The translations under genes and the position numbers were made by a program. 64,000 nucleotides of DNA, taken from positions 427,727 to 491,726 of the forward strand of contig NZ_JAQMHX010000003.1 in NCBI RefSeq assembly GCF_028331445.1. The letters are read 5' to 3'. Positions 1-8,459 of the stretch are shown here, piece after piece. The notes beneath the pieces are model-generated. The model had not been told where the DNA came from and searched no databases. It saw only the letters and a list, made by a program, of their open reading frames with translations. Source of the stretch: Candidatus Phyllobacterium onerii. Its GTDB lineage: Bacteria > Pseudomonadota > Alphaproteobacteria > Rhizobiales > Rhizobiaceae. Within the stretch, counting starts at the first letter, position 1. Each line of letters opens with the position of its first letter.

Positions 1-623
1 CGATGGGCGATCAGGGTACGATGAAGCGCTCGCAAGATTTCAGAGATGAGGCGGGCTCCATACTCCGCATCAATGCGGATGGCACCATTCCGGCGGACAA
101 TCCATTCGCCGACGGCAAAAAAGGCCTGCCGCAAATCTGGTCCAAGGGCCACCGTAATCCGCAAGGGGCTGTCTGGGATCCCATCACGGATTCATTGATC
201 ACTGTGGAACACGGCGCCAGGGGCGGCGATGAAGTCAACCAGCCCCAAGCGGGCAAGAATTACGGTTGGCCCGTCATAACCTACGGCGTGGACTATTCCG
301 GCGCGAAAATCGGCGTCGGCACCCATGCAAAGGGCTACGAGCAACCGATTTACTATTGGGACCCTTCGATCGCCCCCTCCGGGCTCGCCGTATATGAAGG
401 ATCGATGTTCCCTGAGTGGAAGGGTGACCTTCTCGTAGGTGCCCTCAAATTCGAGATGCTCGTGCGTCTGGACCGCGACAAGAAAGGCGCCATCAAGGGT
501 GAGGAACGGATGCTCAAGGGCGAGTTTGGCCGCGTCCGCGACGTGCGGGTTGCGTCCGATGGCTCGATCTACCTTCTCACCGATGAAGGCGATGGGAAAA
601 TCATACGGCTGACACGCGCATAA
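1..623 (+). CDS. Soluble PQQ-dependent aldose sugar dehydrogenase (YliI/Asd-like), C-terminal part
   Basis: The 5' end lies outside the window, so only about 206 C-terminal residues are seen. The family folds as a six-bladed beta-propeller, binds PQQ and calcium, and oxidises aldoses in the periplasm. Family motifs are visible in EHGARGGDEVN and the following NYGWP block, and the protein closes with a short beta-rich DGSIYLLTDEGDGKIIRL segment typical of the last blade. The next gene starts about 90 bases downstream and looks unrelated. The family is clear; the sugar substrate cannot be told from this fragment. Confidence 0.85.
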   Translation, partial: MGDQGTMKRSQDFRDEAGSILRINADGTIPADNPFADGKKGLPQIWSKGHRNPQGAVWDPITDSLITVEHGARGGDEVNQPQAGKNYGWPVITYGVDYSGAKIGVGTHAKGYEQPIYYWDPSIAPSGLAVYEGSMFPEWKGDLLVGALKFEMLVRLDRDKKGAIKGEERMLKGEFGRVRDVRVASDGSIYLLTDEGDGKIIRLTRA

Positions 624-713
624 CGTTTGTAGCACCCTTGCCGCCGTGAACTGCAATCGCTAGACAGCGATCAATGCGGACCTTTGATGACCGCCCTATT
701 TCGCAGGATTCTC

Positions 714-1607
714 ATGACGCATGGACGTGCCAACACTTTGCTGCTTCTCGCCGGAGCGATCTGGGGTTTTGGCTTCGTCGCCCAGTCCAGCGCGATGGGC
801 AGCGTCGGGCCATTCATGTTTGTCACCCTGCGTTTTTTCCTCGCCGCCCTGACCATCATGCCGCTGGCCGTTCGCGAAGCGAAGGCTGCGCCGGTGAAAT
901 TGACGCGCGCCGATTATTACGGCTTCTTTTTCATCGGTGTTCTGCTCTTTTCCGGGGCCGCGCTGCAGCAGGTCGGCATGCAGACGACGTCCGTCACCAA
1001 TGCCGGCTTTCTGACCGGCCTATACGTGGTCATGGTGCCGTTTCTCGGCGTCATTCTGTTTTGGCAGTGGCCTCATGCGGTTGTCTGGCCCTGCGCCTTG
1101 ACGGCGCTTGCCGGCATTTATCTGTTGTCCGGAGGACATCTCGAAGGGCTGACGGCCGGTGATTTGCTCATCGTAGCCTGCGCCATATTCTGGGCGTTGC
1201 AGATTATCTTTATCAATCGCATCGGCATGAAAAGCGGTAGACCCATCATGTTGTCGCTGGTTCAGTTCATGGTCTGCGGCTTGCTTGGCCTCGTGGCGAC
1301 GCTATCCACCGAGCGCACCGAACTCTTCTCGATCCTGGCGGCCGCGCCGGAAATCCTCTTTGCGGGGGTGATCTCATCCGGCATCGGCTTCACGCTTCAA
1401 GTGGTTGGACAGCGTTTCACCACGGCTCCGCAGGCAGCAATCATGCTGTCTTCCGAAGCGCTTTTTGCGGCGCTTTTCGGCGCCATATTGTTGGGTGAAC
1501 GCATGTCGCTTCAGGGTGTAGCGGGTTGCGCCCTCATCTTCTTCGCAATGATCGCCGTCGAACTGATACCTGCTTTGCGGAGCCGGATCAGGGTCAGGAC
1601 CCCTTAA
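714..1607 (+). CDS. EamA/DMT-family transporter
   Basis: An integral inner-membrane protein of about 297 residues with roughly ten hydrophobic helices in two EamA repeats, each starting near a small-residue/Trp/Gly segment (first repeat GAIWGFGFVAQSSAM). The drug/metabolite transporter superfamily exports amino acids, metabolites or drugs; the substrate is unknown here. I prefer the ATG at 714, preceded by AGGA at seven bases and giving the usual short N-terminus (MTHGRAN); in-frame TTG 684 and ATG 687 would add ten residues. It ends three bases from a convergent small DMT gene. Confidence 0.85.
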   Translation: MTHGRANTLLLLAGAIWGFGFVAQSSAMGSVGPFMFVTLRFFLAALTIMPLAVREAKAAPVKLTRADYYGFFFIGVLLFSGAALQQVGMQTTSVTNAGFLTGLYVVMVPFLGVILFWQWPHAVVWPCALTALAGIYLLSGGHLEGLTAGDLLIVACAIFWALQIIFINRIGMKSGRPIMLSLVQFMVCGLLGLVATLSTERTELFSILAAAPEILFAGVISSGIGFTLQVVGQRFTTAPQAAIMLSSEALFAALFGAILLGERMSLQGVAGCALIFFAMIAVELIPALRSRIRVRTP

Positions 1608-1610
1608 GTC

Positions 1611-1961
1611 TCAGGCCTTGAAGATCAGCGTCGCGCCACCGGCTATCAACACAAAACCGGCTACGTGCTGCCAGGTGAAGGATTCCTTCAGGTAAAATAC
1701 TGAAAACAGGCTGAACACGACCAGCGTGATGACTTCCTGCATCGTTTTCAGCTCGGCTGTCGTATAGACCGTGTGACCGATGCGGTTGGCAGGAATGGCC
1801 AGCCAATATTCCATCAGCGCAATACCCCAGCTGATGAAAACCACCAGCGTGAGCGGCGCCATCGGATATTTCAAATGGCCGTACCAGGCAAAAGTCATGA
1901 ACACATTCGACGCCGCAAGCAGAAAGATCGGCATGAGGTAGGGTGAAAACAGAGATGTCAT
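1611..1961 (-). CDS. DMT family protein, DUF486
   Basis: A 116-residue membrane protein with four hydrophobic segments, matching the single-repeat DUF486 branch of the drug/metabolite transporter fold. Such proteins probably act as dimers in the inner membrane, and their substrates are not established. Characteristic stretches are FMTFAWYGHLK near the N-terminus and FYLKESFTWQHVAGF near the C-terminus. It converges on the preceding EamA gene with only three intervening bases, so the two may share a transcription end, but no clear hairpin is seen between them. Confidence 0.85.
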   Translation of the reverse strand: MTSLFSPYLMPIFLLAASNVFMTFAWYGHLKYPMAPLTLVVFISWGIALMEYWLAIPANRIGHTVYTTAELKTMQEVITLVVFSLFSVFYLKESFTWQHVAGFVLIAGGATLIFKA

Positions 1962-2153
1962 GGATGGTTTCCGGGAGGAAGGACAAGGAAAAACAGTTGC
2001 CGCGGTGATTGCAGCAAAATCAAGCAGGGATCAACCAGCATCAGATCACATTTTCGACGCAGGTCTTAAGAGCGACGCTGACCTTTCCTTTACAATTTGC
2101 CTCTATTTTTAGCTGCATCCGCCTGCGTAACGGGGCAAAGGGGATGTGGTGAC

Positions 2154-3143
2154 ATGAGTATTGCGTTGTCGTCCGCCGTGCGTTTCAGGCACCTTTCGAT
2201 CATGCTTGTCCTTTTCACGTCGACGGCGCTGAGCAGTTGCGGCATGGGCGATGTACGGCGACCCATGGCGGATGTTGGCAGCGGGGACACGTCAGTTGCC
2301 AGCCAATCGCTTGCAAGCGAAGAAAGCACGCAGGTCACCGCCGAAGAACCCCAGCAGCAATCGACCCCGCAGTCTGACGATATTGCCACACAGCAGCCCG
2401 AAGTCCTTTCCGTACCGGACGCTGAACCGCAACAGGATAGAATTATCGTACCGGAGGCTCCGCAAGTCGCAGAGCCGAAGCCCTACTCACTGCCGGAATC
2501 CGAACCGGCCTCCGACGACGCCGAAAGCTACGGCTATGCGGGCGGCATCAGGGATCCCATTGCGCGCAGCGAAAGTGCGCTCGCCATGTCGGGCAGTGAC
2601 ATTGCCTGTCGTACCCAGCTTAAACAGCTTGGCGTTGTGTTTCAGGAACGGGAACCCATCAATGACGGAGGCGTCTGCAAGATCGACCACCCGCTGACTG
2701 TCAGCGGATTTGCCAGTGGACGCATCAGGCTCAAGCCGAGTGCCACGCTGAATTGCCAGATGACCCTTGCTTTCGCACGTTGGGTCAAAGGCGATCTCGC
2801 ACCCTCAACGCGCCTGCGTTATCTTTCCGGTATCAACACGATTCATCAGGCGTCGAGCTATTCCTGCCGCACGATGAGCAACCAGCGCGGGAGAAGCATG
2901 TCGGAACATTCCAAGGGGAACGCGCTCGACATTTCGAAGATCACGCTCAACAATGGCAAGGATATCCAGGTGCAAAAGCCCGGCTGGTTCTCATTCCGCC
3001 AGCGCGGGCTCCTCAACACGGTACGCTCCGATGCCTGCGATTACTTCTCGACGGTTCTTGGTCCCGGCTATGACAGGTTTCATCGCACGCATTTCCATTT
3101 CGATCTGATGCAACGCCGGAGCGGACATCGCGCCTGCCGCTGA
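2154..3143 (+). CDS. Extensin-like family lipoprotein
   Basis: A protein of about 329 residues. The N-terminus has a hydrophobic stretch ending in the lipobox-like LSSC, so it is probably an outer-membrane or periplasmic lipoprotein; a long Pro/Glu/Gln/Ser-rich linker (about residues 30-140) follows. The C-terminal ~190 residues match the extensin-like C domain (pfam06904): paired Cys residues, a SEHSKGNALDIS segment and a terminal THFHFD segment resemble the metal-binding His/Asp pattern of D-Ala-D-Ala peptidase-like folds. A cell-wall role is inferred. ATG 2154 is chosen because it places the signal correctly; upstream in-frame codons would bury it. Confidence 0.85.
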   Translation: MSIALSSAVRFRHLSIMLVLFTSTALSSCGMGDVRRPMADVGSGDTSVASQSLASEESTQVTAEEPQQQSTPQSDDIATQQPEVLSVPDAEPQQDRIIVPEAPQVAEPKPYSLPESEPASDDAESYGYAGGIRDPIARSESALAMSGSDIACRTQLKQLGVVFQEREPINDGGVCKIDHPLTVSGFASGRIRLKPSATLNCQMTLAFARWVKGDLAPSTRLRYLSGINTIHQASSYSCRTMSNQRGRSMSEHSKGNALDISKITLNNGKDIQVQKPGWFSFRQRGLLNTVRSDACDYFSTVLGPGYDRFHRTHFHFDLMQRRSGHRACR

Positions 3144-3151
3144 CGCCGCCT

Positions 3152-3273
3152 TTACCCTCCCCCTTGTGGGGAGGGAGGCTGCGCAGCAGCTGGGAGGGGC
3201 TCTTCTTCCGTTTAAGTCAAGAAAACCCCTTCCCGTCGCTCCGCTCCGTCCCTCCTCACAAGGGGGAGGGTGA
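3152..3273. repeat. Palindromic intergenic repeat with CCCTCCCC arms
   Basis: The arms 3152-3175 and 3250-3273 are near-perfect inverted copies of a 24-base sequence built on CCCTCCCCCTTGTGGGGAGG, differing at two positions; about 74 bases lie between them. The left arm is itself internally palindromic. Similar G/C-rich palindromes are dispersed between genes in many Hyphomicrobiales genomes. It sits between the convergent extensin-like and LtrA genes and could also act as a bidirectional transcript end. Confidence 0.7.
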
Positions 3274-3309
3274 GAAGCGGCCACCTTCGGCCCATGCTAA
3301 ATCCAACTT

Positions 3310-4545
3310 TTACGGCCTGTAGTGTTTGACAGGGCTGTCGGCCTTCACCTGGCCAAAATACTCCCAGATCGTGACGATGATCAGAATGCCGGTGGTGAGG
3401 GAGCCGAGCACCAATGGCGACAGTCCGCCAGCAAATAACGCAAGCATCGCGCACAATCCCAGACCGATCATATGAGACAGTGGCGGTCTTCCGGCGATAT
3501 AGAACTTGAACAGCAGATTCCCGACAAGATAAAGCGCCGTACCACCAATTGACGTCCAGATCGTCGCGGCGTCCGAATGGCCCGTCGGATGCGCAAGAAT
3601 AAGCTCATCCGATACTGCAACGACGATGATACCGGCCACAAGCAGAACGTGAACATAGGTGTAGGCCACCCGGGCGATCCTGCCGGGATCGTCGGTCGCC
3701 GCAATCTTGTGATGGCCGGCCGATTGCCCGACATTGAAATAGACCAGCCACATGGCAACAGAAGCAACGAAGGTCGTCAGAAATGCCGAAAAGGAGATGA
3801 AATTCCATTCCCGATCGGCGAAAGTCGCGCCGGAAACGAGGATGGACTCTCCAAGTGCGATAATGACAAACAGCGCGGCCCGCTCCGCCATGTACTCACC
3901 ATCGACATCCCACTCTCCTGTCGAAGATGCCCCAAGGCGGAATGTCCAGAAACCAAGGGCTGGTCCCACCACTTCTATTCCCAGAGCTATTGCCCAAAAA
4001 ACAAGCCGATGTTCCGGTTCGGCGAAACCGCCGGCAATCCAGAATGAGCCCGACACGGCGAGCCAGATCGCGATCCGCAGGTAGTTGCGGTAATTGGCCC
4101 GATTGTGGTGTCGGAGCACCCACACCATGAAAACCGACCTGCCGAGCTGCATGAAGACGAAAGCGCAGGCGAACACCAATCCACGAGCCTCGAAGGCAGT
4201 GGGGATCGACGTCGAAAGCACAAGCCCGGCCAGCATCAGCACGAACAACATTGTGCGCACCGGCGGTGTCGCCGGATCGAGCCAATTGGTGCACCACATC
4301 GTATAGACCCAGACCCACCAGACTGCCAAAAGGAGCAGCGCGCTTTCGACGAGCCCCTTGAGGCTGAGATCATGCAGCAGCAAGTGCGATATCTGTGTGA
4401 TGGCGAAGACGAATACGAGATCGAAAAAGAGTTCGACGAAGTCGACTTTCGCGCTGTTCGCATCGCCGCGCTTGCGGGAGTAGTCTTGAATTGCTCCGAA
4501 AAAAGCCACGTTTTTGCCCCAATTTTTCATACGCTTTTTGCTCAA
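3310..4545 (-). CDS. Low temperature requirement protein A (LtrA) family membrane protein
   Basis: A 411-residue polytopic membrane protein with about eleven hydrophobic segments. The family signature is at the N-terminus: VDFVELFFDLVFVFAITQIS, followed by a Trp-rich VWWVWVYTMWCTNWLDP-type stretch. LtrA was named from Listeria growth at low temperature; its molecular function is unresolved. Alternative in-frame starts lie within the first few codons (for example the Met at residue 6). It faces away from a VOC gene across a 225-base region that carries a perfect 26-base palindrome. Confidence 0.88.
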   Translation of the reverse strand: MSKKRMKNWGKNVAFFGAIQDYSRKRGDANSAKVDFVELFFDLVFVFAITQISHLLLHDLSLKGLVESALLLLAVWWVWVYTMWCTNWLDPATPPVRTMLFVLMLAGLVLSTSIPTAFEARGLVFACAFVFMQLGRSVFMVWVLRHHNRANYRNYLRIAIWLAVSGSFWIAGGFAEPEHRLVFWAIALGIEVVGPALGFWTFRLGASSTGEWDVDGEYMAERAALFVIIALGESILVSGATFADREWNFISFSAFLTTFVASVAMWLVYFNVGQSAGHHKIAATDDPGRIARVAYTYVHVLLVAGIIVVAVSDELILAHPTGHSDAATIWTSIGGTALYLVGNLLFKFYIAGRPPLSHMIGLGLCAMLALFAGGLSPLVLGSLTTGILIIVTIWEYFGQVKADSPVKHYRP

Positions 4546-4665
4546 AATGGAATACTTTTTACCAAAAATGGAATGCTTTTTTCCCGAAGCGGCGCAAGAA
4601 TTTGATCGCCACTTAATCGCATCAGAATGAATCTGTCATCCGGTAATTGATGGGAACGTCGCGTG

Positions 4666-4691
4666 AATAAGTTCTCAGCTGAGAACTTATT
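4666..4691. promoter_or_regulatory. Perfect 26-bp palindrome between divergent genes
   Basis: The half-site AATAAGTTCTCAG is followed immediately by its exact reverse complement with no spacer. It lies 121 bases upstream of the LtrA start and 80 bases upstream of the VOC start. A spacer-less palindrome of this length is unlikely by chance and suits a dimeric repressor operator; an absent loop and lack of T-runs argue against a terminator. The binding protein is unknown. Confidence 0.55.
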
Positions 4692-4770
4692 CCTATTTTA
4701 CTCCTGACAAAAGGGCCTTGCCAATGTCTTTTGTGTCCCTGTTTAATGCGGTGACTCACAAAATTACAGG

Positions 4771-5196
4771 ATGAAGAAAATGGCTTTCATGGACCGCTAT
4801 CCGATTATCGTCACGCCACGAAAGGAAGCCTGCCGCGATTTCTGGATCCGGCACCTGGGCTTCGTCAGTGGCTTCGATAGTACCTGGTTTTGCTTGCTTT
4901 TGGCGGAAGACCAGTCCGCATCCATCGCGTTCATGACCCCCGATCACCCCTCCGCACCGCCCGGTTCCGAGAGCTTCAGCGGCACTGGCATGTGCTTTGA
5001 ACTGCAGGTGGAGGATGCCCGAGCAACGTTTGAAAAGATGAACGCTACCGGTCTGAAAATCGAATATCCGTTGACGGACGAGCCCTTTGGGCAACGCCGT
5101 TTCGGGTTTCATGATCCCTCCGGCCTGTGGATCGACGTGGTCGAACAGATCGAATCAGAAGCCGGTTTCTGGGACAAATATATGATCGGCGGCTAG
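4771..5196 (+). CDS. VOC (glyoxalase/bleomycin-resistance) family protein
   Basis: A 141-residue single-domain vicinal oxygen chelate protein. The usual pattern is seen: a start strand (YPIIVTP), a helix followed by WIRHLGFV, a middle GTGMCFELQVED strand and the closing FHDPSGLWIDVVEQ motif. Metal ligands are not obvious from motif reading, and the substrate is unknown. In-frame ATGs at 4771, 4780 and 4789 are all possible starts. Its stop overlaps the stop of the convergent thioesterase gene in a shared CTAG. Confidence 0.8.
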   Translation: MKKMAFMDRYPIIVTPRKEACRDFWIRHLGFVSGFDSTWFCLLLAEDQSASIAFMTPDHPSAPPGSESFSGTGMCFELQVEDARATFEKMNATGLKIEYPLTDEPFGQRRFGFHDPSGLWIDVVEQIESEAGFWDKYMIGG

Positions 5197-5582
5197 CGCT
5201 CGCCCGGCACTGGCGTCGGGTTGCCCTCCTTGTCGAGGGCAACCATCACGAAATCGGCGTGCGTGACGCGTTCCATCAGATCCGAGAGGTAGCGTTGTGC
5301 CCAGGCTTCGACCTTCAACGTAATCGAAGTGCGTCCGACACGGTCGATATGAGTATAGACGCACAATGTGTCGCCGATCTTTACCGGTTTTGCGAAGGCC
5401 ATTTCCTTGACCGCGGCGGTCACCACCCTGCCCCTTGCCCGCTCTGCAGCCCTGATACCGCAGGACAAATCCATCTGTGCCATGACCCAACCGCCGAAAA
5501 TGTCCCCCGCTGCGTTCGCATCGGCCGGCATCGCCAGTGTACGCAGCGTCAATTCGCCGATAGGTTTGGTTTGTTCGCTCAA
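5193..5582 (-). CDS. Acyl-CoA thioesterase, hotdog fold (YciA-like)
   Basis: About 129 residues of a single hotdog domain. The motif PADANAAGDIFGGWVMAQMD contains the catalytic Asp and the long helix typical of YciA/BACH-type acyl-CoA hydrolases, which release free CoA from acyl-CoAs in the cytoplasm. The open frame runs back to 5705, but I choose the TTG at 5582: GGAGA lies seven bases upstream and it gives the family's usual N-terminus (SEQTKPIGELTLRTLAMP). Confidence in the family is high, in the start moderate. Confidence 0.85.
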   Translation of the reverse strand: MSEQTKPIGELTLRTLAMPADANAAGDIFGGWVMAQMDLSCGIRAAERARGRVVTAAVKEMAFAKPVKIGDTLCVYTHIDRVGRTSITLKVEAWAQRYLSDLMERVTHADFVMVALDKEGNPTPVPGER

Positions 5583-5754
5583 CTGCTGTCTCCATCGACT
5601 AATGCGGATTTGCAGCATGATGCTTTGCAGCGGCAGATTTGGAAAGGGCCCGATGCAAGAACTGTCGGAAACCCGACAGTGCGGGTCGCTACGTGGTTTC
5701 GGCATGACGCGGAGTGTGGCCTAGTCTGATCGATAGTGAGCATCCGGAGGGATC

Positions 5755-6951
5755 ATGAAAATCACAGATGTCAAAACCTTCGTGGTTGGCAATCCGCCGC
5801 CTTCTTTCGGTGGGACATGGTTTCTCTTTGTCAAACTCACCACCGATTCAGGTGTAGTCGGCTATGGCGAGGCTTACAATTCGACCATCAGTCCGCAAGT
5901 CATGCGAAAGGTCGTCGAAGACGTAGCCGAGCGCTGGCTCATCGGCGAGGACCCTCACCATATCGAACGGTTCTTTCGCCGCGCCTATTCCGCCGGCTTT
6001 ACCCAGCGCCCCGATGTGACGATCATGGGAGCGGTGTCTGCACTTGAAATGGCCTGCTGGGATATCATCGGCAAGGAAGCCGACAAGCCGGTGTACGAAC
6101 TGCTCGGTGGCAAGGTGCATGAACGGCTGCGCAGCTACACCTACATCTATCCCAAGCCGGAATTGGGTGAGACGTCGGCCATTTACTGGAACGCCGAAGC
6201 CTCTGCCGAGCGGGCGGCAGAGTACGTAGCGCAAGGCTATACGGCGGTGAAGTTCGATCCGGTCGCCCCTTATACGTCGTTCGACCCGCGTCAACTGTCG
6301 CTGGAACAGCTTGATCTTGGTGAGAAATTCGCGCGGCTGGTTCGTGAAGCCGTCGGTTCCAAGGCTGATCTTTTATTCGGAACTCACGGTCAGATGACCC
6401 CAACCAGCGCTGTCCGGCTGGCAAAACGCCTGGAACCGTACGATCCCCTATGGCTGGAAGAGCCAGTACCGCCGGATATGCCGGAAAATATGGGCTATGT
6501 GCAGCAACATACGTCGATCCCGGTTGCTTCCGGTGAGCGCCTGACGACGAAGTATGAGTTTCAGCGCCTGCTGGTGAATCAGGCTGCAAACATCCTGCAA
6601 ATGAATCTTGGCCGCGTCGGCGGCATACTGGAAGCAAAGAAAATCGCCGGGATGGCAGAAACTTTCCATGCCCAGATCGCGCCGCACCTCTATTGCGGCC
6701 CGATCGTCGGTGCCGCCAATATTCAGATATCAACCTGCAGCCCGAACTTTCTTATTCTCGAATGTATCCAGGCTTTCGGTGGCTTCCACGCCGATATTCT
6801 GAAGAAACCGATTCAATGGGAAGACGGATATGTCATTCCGTCGTCGGAACCGGGCCTCGGCGTGGAGTTGGATGAAAAGGTGGCGGCAGCCCATGCCTAT
6901 GAAGGCCACGAACTGCATCTCAACATGGGACGCGATCCATTGATTGTATAG
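5755..6951 (+). CDS. Mandelate racemase/muconate lactonizing enzyme family protein (acid-sugar dehydratase-like)
   Basis: A 398-residue enolase-superfamily enzyme with an N-terminal capping domain and a C-terminal TIM barrel. Visible barrel motifs are AVKFDP (about residue 166), LLFGTHGQMTP (about 207), WLEEPVPPD with a metal Glu (about 236), ASGERLTTKYEF with a second Glu (about 262) and IAPHLYCGP (about 311). The general arrangement resembles galactonate/mannonate-type dehydratases that remove water from sugar acids. At the first metal site a Gly replaces the usual Asp of the D-x-H/N motif, so the exact reaction is uncertain. A strong GGAGG ribosome site precedes ATG 5755. Confidence 0.8.
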   Translation: MKITDVKTFVVGNPPPSFGGTWFLFVKLTTDSGVVGYGEAYNSTISPQVMRKVVEDVAERWLIGEDPHHIERFFRRAYSAGFTQRPDVTIMGAVSALEMACWDIIGKEADKPVYELLGGKVHERLRSYTYIYPKPELGETSAIYWNAEASAERAAEYVAQGYTAVKFDPVAPYTSFDPRQLSLEQLDLGEKFARLVREAVGSKADLLFGTHGQMTPTSAVRLAKRLEPYDPLWLEEPVPPDMPENMGYVQQHTSIPVASGERLTTKYEFQRLLVNQAANILQMNLGRVGGILEAKKIAGMAETFHAQIAPHLYCGPIVGAANIQISTCSPNFLILECIQAFGGFHADILKKPIQWEDGYVIPSSEPGLGVELDEKVAAAHAYEGHELHLNMGRDPLIV

Positions 6952-7069
6952 TCGGGTGTGCGGCACAAATATTTATGTGAAGCGATCGCGTCGGAACATG
7001 ATTCCGCTATATTTCTCAAGCGAATATCGCCAACTATAATCTAGATCCATTCCTCTGAAAGTTTTACCC

Positions 7070-7327
7070 GTGCCAATCTACATCGAGCTTGTTGGTAGCC
7101 TTGCTGCCGCGATCACCACACTGTGCTGGATCCCCCAGATCATCAAGATCGTCCGGCACCGTCAAACAGACAGCATTTCTCTCGTCACCAACGTTTCTCT
7201 CGCCCTCGGAGTTCTGCTCTGGCTGTTTTACGGAATGATGATCAGCTCCTGGCCGGTCATGGCAGCAAATGGTGTAACCCTCCTGCTTATTCTCACAATT
7301 CTCGGCCTTAAGCTCCGCTACGGCTGA
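7070..7327 (+). CDS. SemiSWEET sugar transporter
   Basis: An 85-residue membrane protein with three helices: about residues 6-25, 42-60 and 64-80. The first helix contains the CWIPQ motif, the bacterial form of the PQ-loop, and the QTDSISL loop follows. SemiSWEETs are half-size homologues of eukaryotic SWEET transporters and work as dimers for facilitated sugar movement across the inner membrane. The only reasonable start is GTG 7070. The acid-sugar enzyme gene lies just upstream, but the 118-base gap and lack of shared signals leave any functional link as inference. Confidence 0.9.
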   Translation: MPIYIELVGSLAAAITTLCWIPQIIKIVRHRQTDSISLVTNVSLALGVLLWLFYGMMISSWPVMAANGVTLLLILTILGLKLRYG

Positions 7328-7441
7328 GAGGCTGCCATTTCAGATTGAGCTGAAACCAAAAAAATACAATTTCGGATGCGTTTCGCTTGCTGCGCGATAA
7401 CGCCATGTTGAACCATCTTTTCAACAGGCAAATCCCGCTGA

Positions 7442-8356
7442 ATGCACGCAATATTTCAAATCAAGTTGACAGACGAAGAAGCTGCCCCCGGAGGCCACGA
7501 CCGACGCTATCGTTTCCGCGACAAGTATCTCGACATTGTTCGCGACGCGCTGGACGACTGGATCATATACTACCAACCCGCACCTCGCGCAGGTACGCGC
7601 GTCATAGGGTCGACGGGATATTTTGCGACAGCGCGGGTCACGTCCGTATATCCGTTGGCGGGTCGCCCCGGATATTACGAAGCATCGCTTGAACAATATC
7701 TCGAACTTGAAGAGACGGTGCCATTCAGCGTTCCTGATTTTCAGCTCAACAAGAAATTCTATTTCGAAAAGAGCATGGTGCAGTCGGATGGCAGGATGAA
7801 TTCGCATACGATCCAGCAGCAGGTTCGAGCCCTCTCCAATCAAGAATATGAAAAAATCGAGAGAGCTGGTTTCAGAAAGAACTGGCACGAATACGAGGAG
7901 CTGTTAGTGGTAGCGCCTTCTTACGGTTTCGCCGAAGACCCACCGGAATCTGTCGAGCGCGACCGCATACTGACATCAAGAGCCTTCCGGGATCGTGTGT
8001 TCAGGCAACGCGTGGGCAAAGCCTACAATATGCGATGTGCAATGACAGGCATATCACTGCAAGCTCCGGACGGAACCTGTGAACTGGAATGTGCGCACAT
8101 CAAACCCGTAGAAGATGGCGGTCCCGACTCCCTCAACAACGGGATACTCTTGTTTCAATCGATCCACTGGATGTTCGATAACGGTCTGATCTCCATCGGT
8201 CCAGACTACCAGATCCTGAAATCGTCTCGCTATAACGAACCCAAGATTGACGGTCTTCTCAACGAATCAGGAAAAATCACTCTTCCAAAAAATAGCAGCC
8301 ATTTCCCCCATCCGGAATTTCTGCGCTACCATCGCGAACACATATTCCTCCCATAA
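7442..8356 (+). CDS. HNH endonuclease, possible PUA-like N-terminal domain (solitary type IV restriction-like)
   Basis: A 304-residue protein. The C-terminal part has an HNH nuclease core: C199 in NMRCAMTG, C217 and H219 in [10 protein letters not shown]232/N233 in DSLNNGILL and H242 in SIHWMFDNG. The N-terminal ~110 residues ([17 protein letters not shown], then [10 protein letters not shown] and [14 protein letters not shown]) have the strand pattern of EVE/PUA-like domains, which in other nucleases read modified bases; this part is inferred from pattern only. No methyltransferase or specificity gene is nearby, so it is not a type I-III system. No strong ribosome site precedes ATG 7442. Confidence 0.75.
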   Translation: MHAIFQIKLTDEEAAPGGHDRRYRFRDKYLDIVRDALDDWIIYYQPAPRAGTRVIGSTGYFATARVTSVYPLAGRPGYYEASLEQYLELEETVPFSVPDFQLNKKFYFEKSMVQSDGRMNSHTIQQQVRALSNQEYEKIERAGFRKNWHEYEELLVVAPSYGFAEDPPESVERDRILTSRAFRDRVFRQRVGKAYNMRCAMTGISLQAPDGTCELECAHIKPVEDGGPDSLNNGILLFQSIHWMFDNGLISIGPDYQILKSSRYNEPKIDGLLNESGKITLPKNSSHFPHPEFLRYHREHIFLP

Positions 8357-8394
8357 ATCTGCATTGCTCATGACAGCCTGCTGTCAGGAGAAAT

Positions 8395-8411
8395 CTGGAA
8401 AATCCAGTTTT
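8395..8411 (+). terminator. Weak candidate terminator after the HNH gene
   Basis: CTGGA and TCCAG (8395-8399 and 8403-8407) form a five-pair stem with a three-base loop followed by TTTTC. A second small hairpin, TGACAG with CTGTCA, lies at 8371-8386. Both are short and may instead belong to the uvrB leader. Confidence 0.3.
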
Positions 8412-8459
8412 CATCACTCGGGTCTTTCCATTTTGCCGGACTCCCACCATATTCAACCT

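Noticed and set aside
8357..8459. Search for an SOS (LexA) box before uvrB
   Set aside because: No GTTC-N7-GTTC or GAAC-N7-GAAC pattern was found in the gap.
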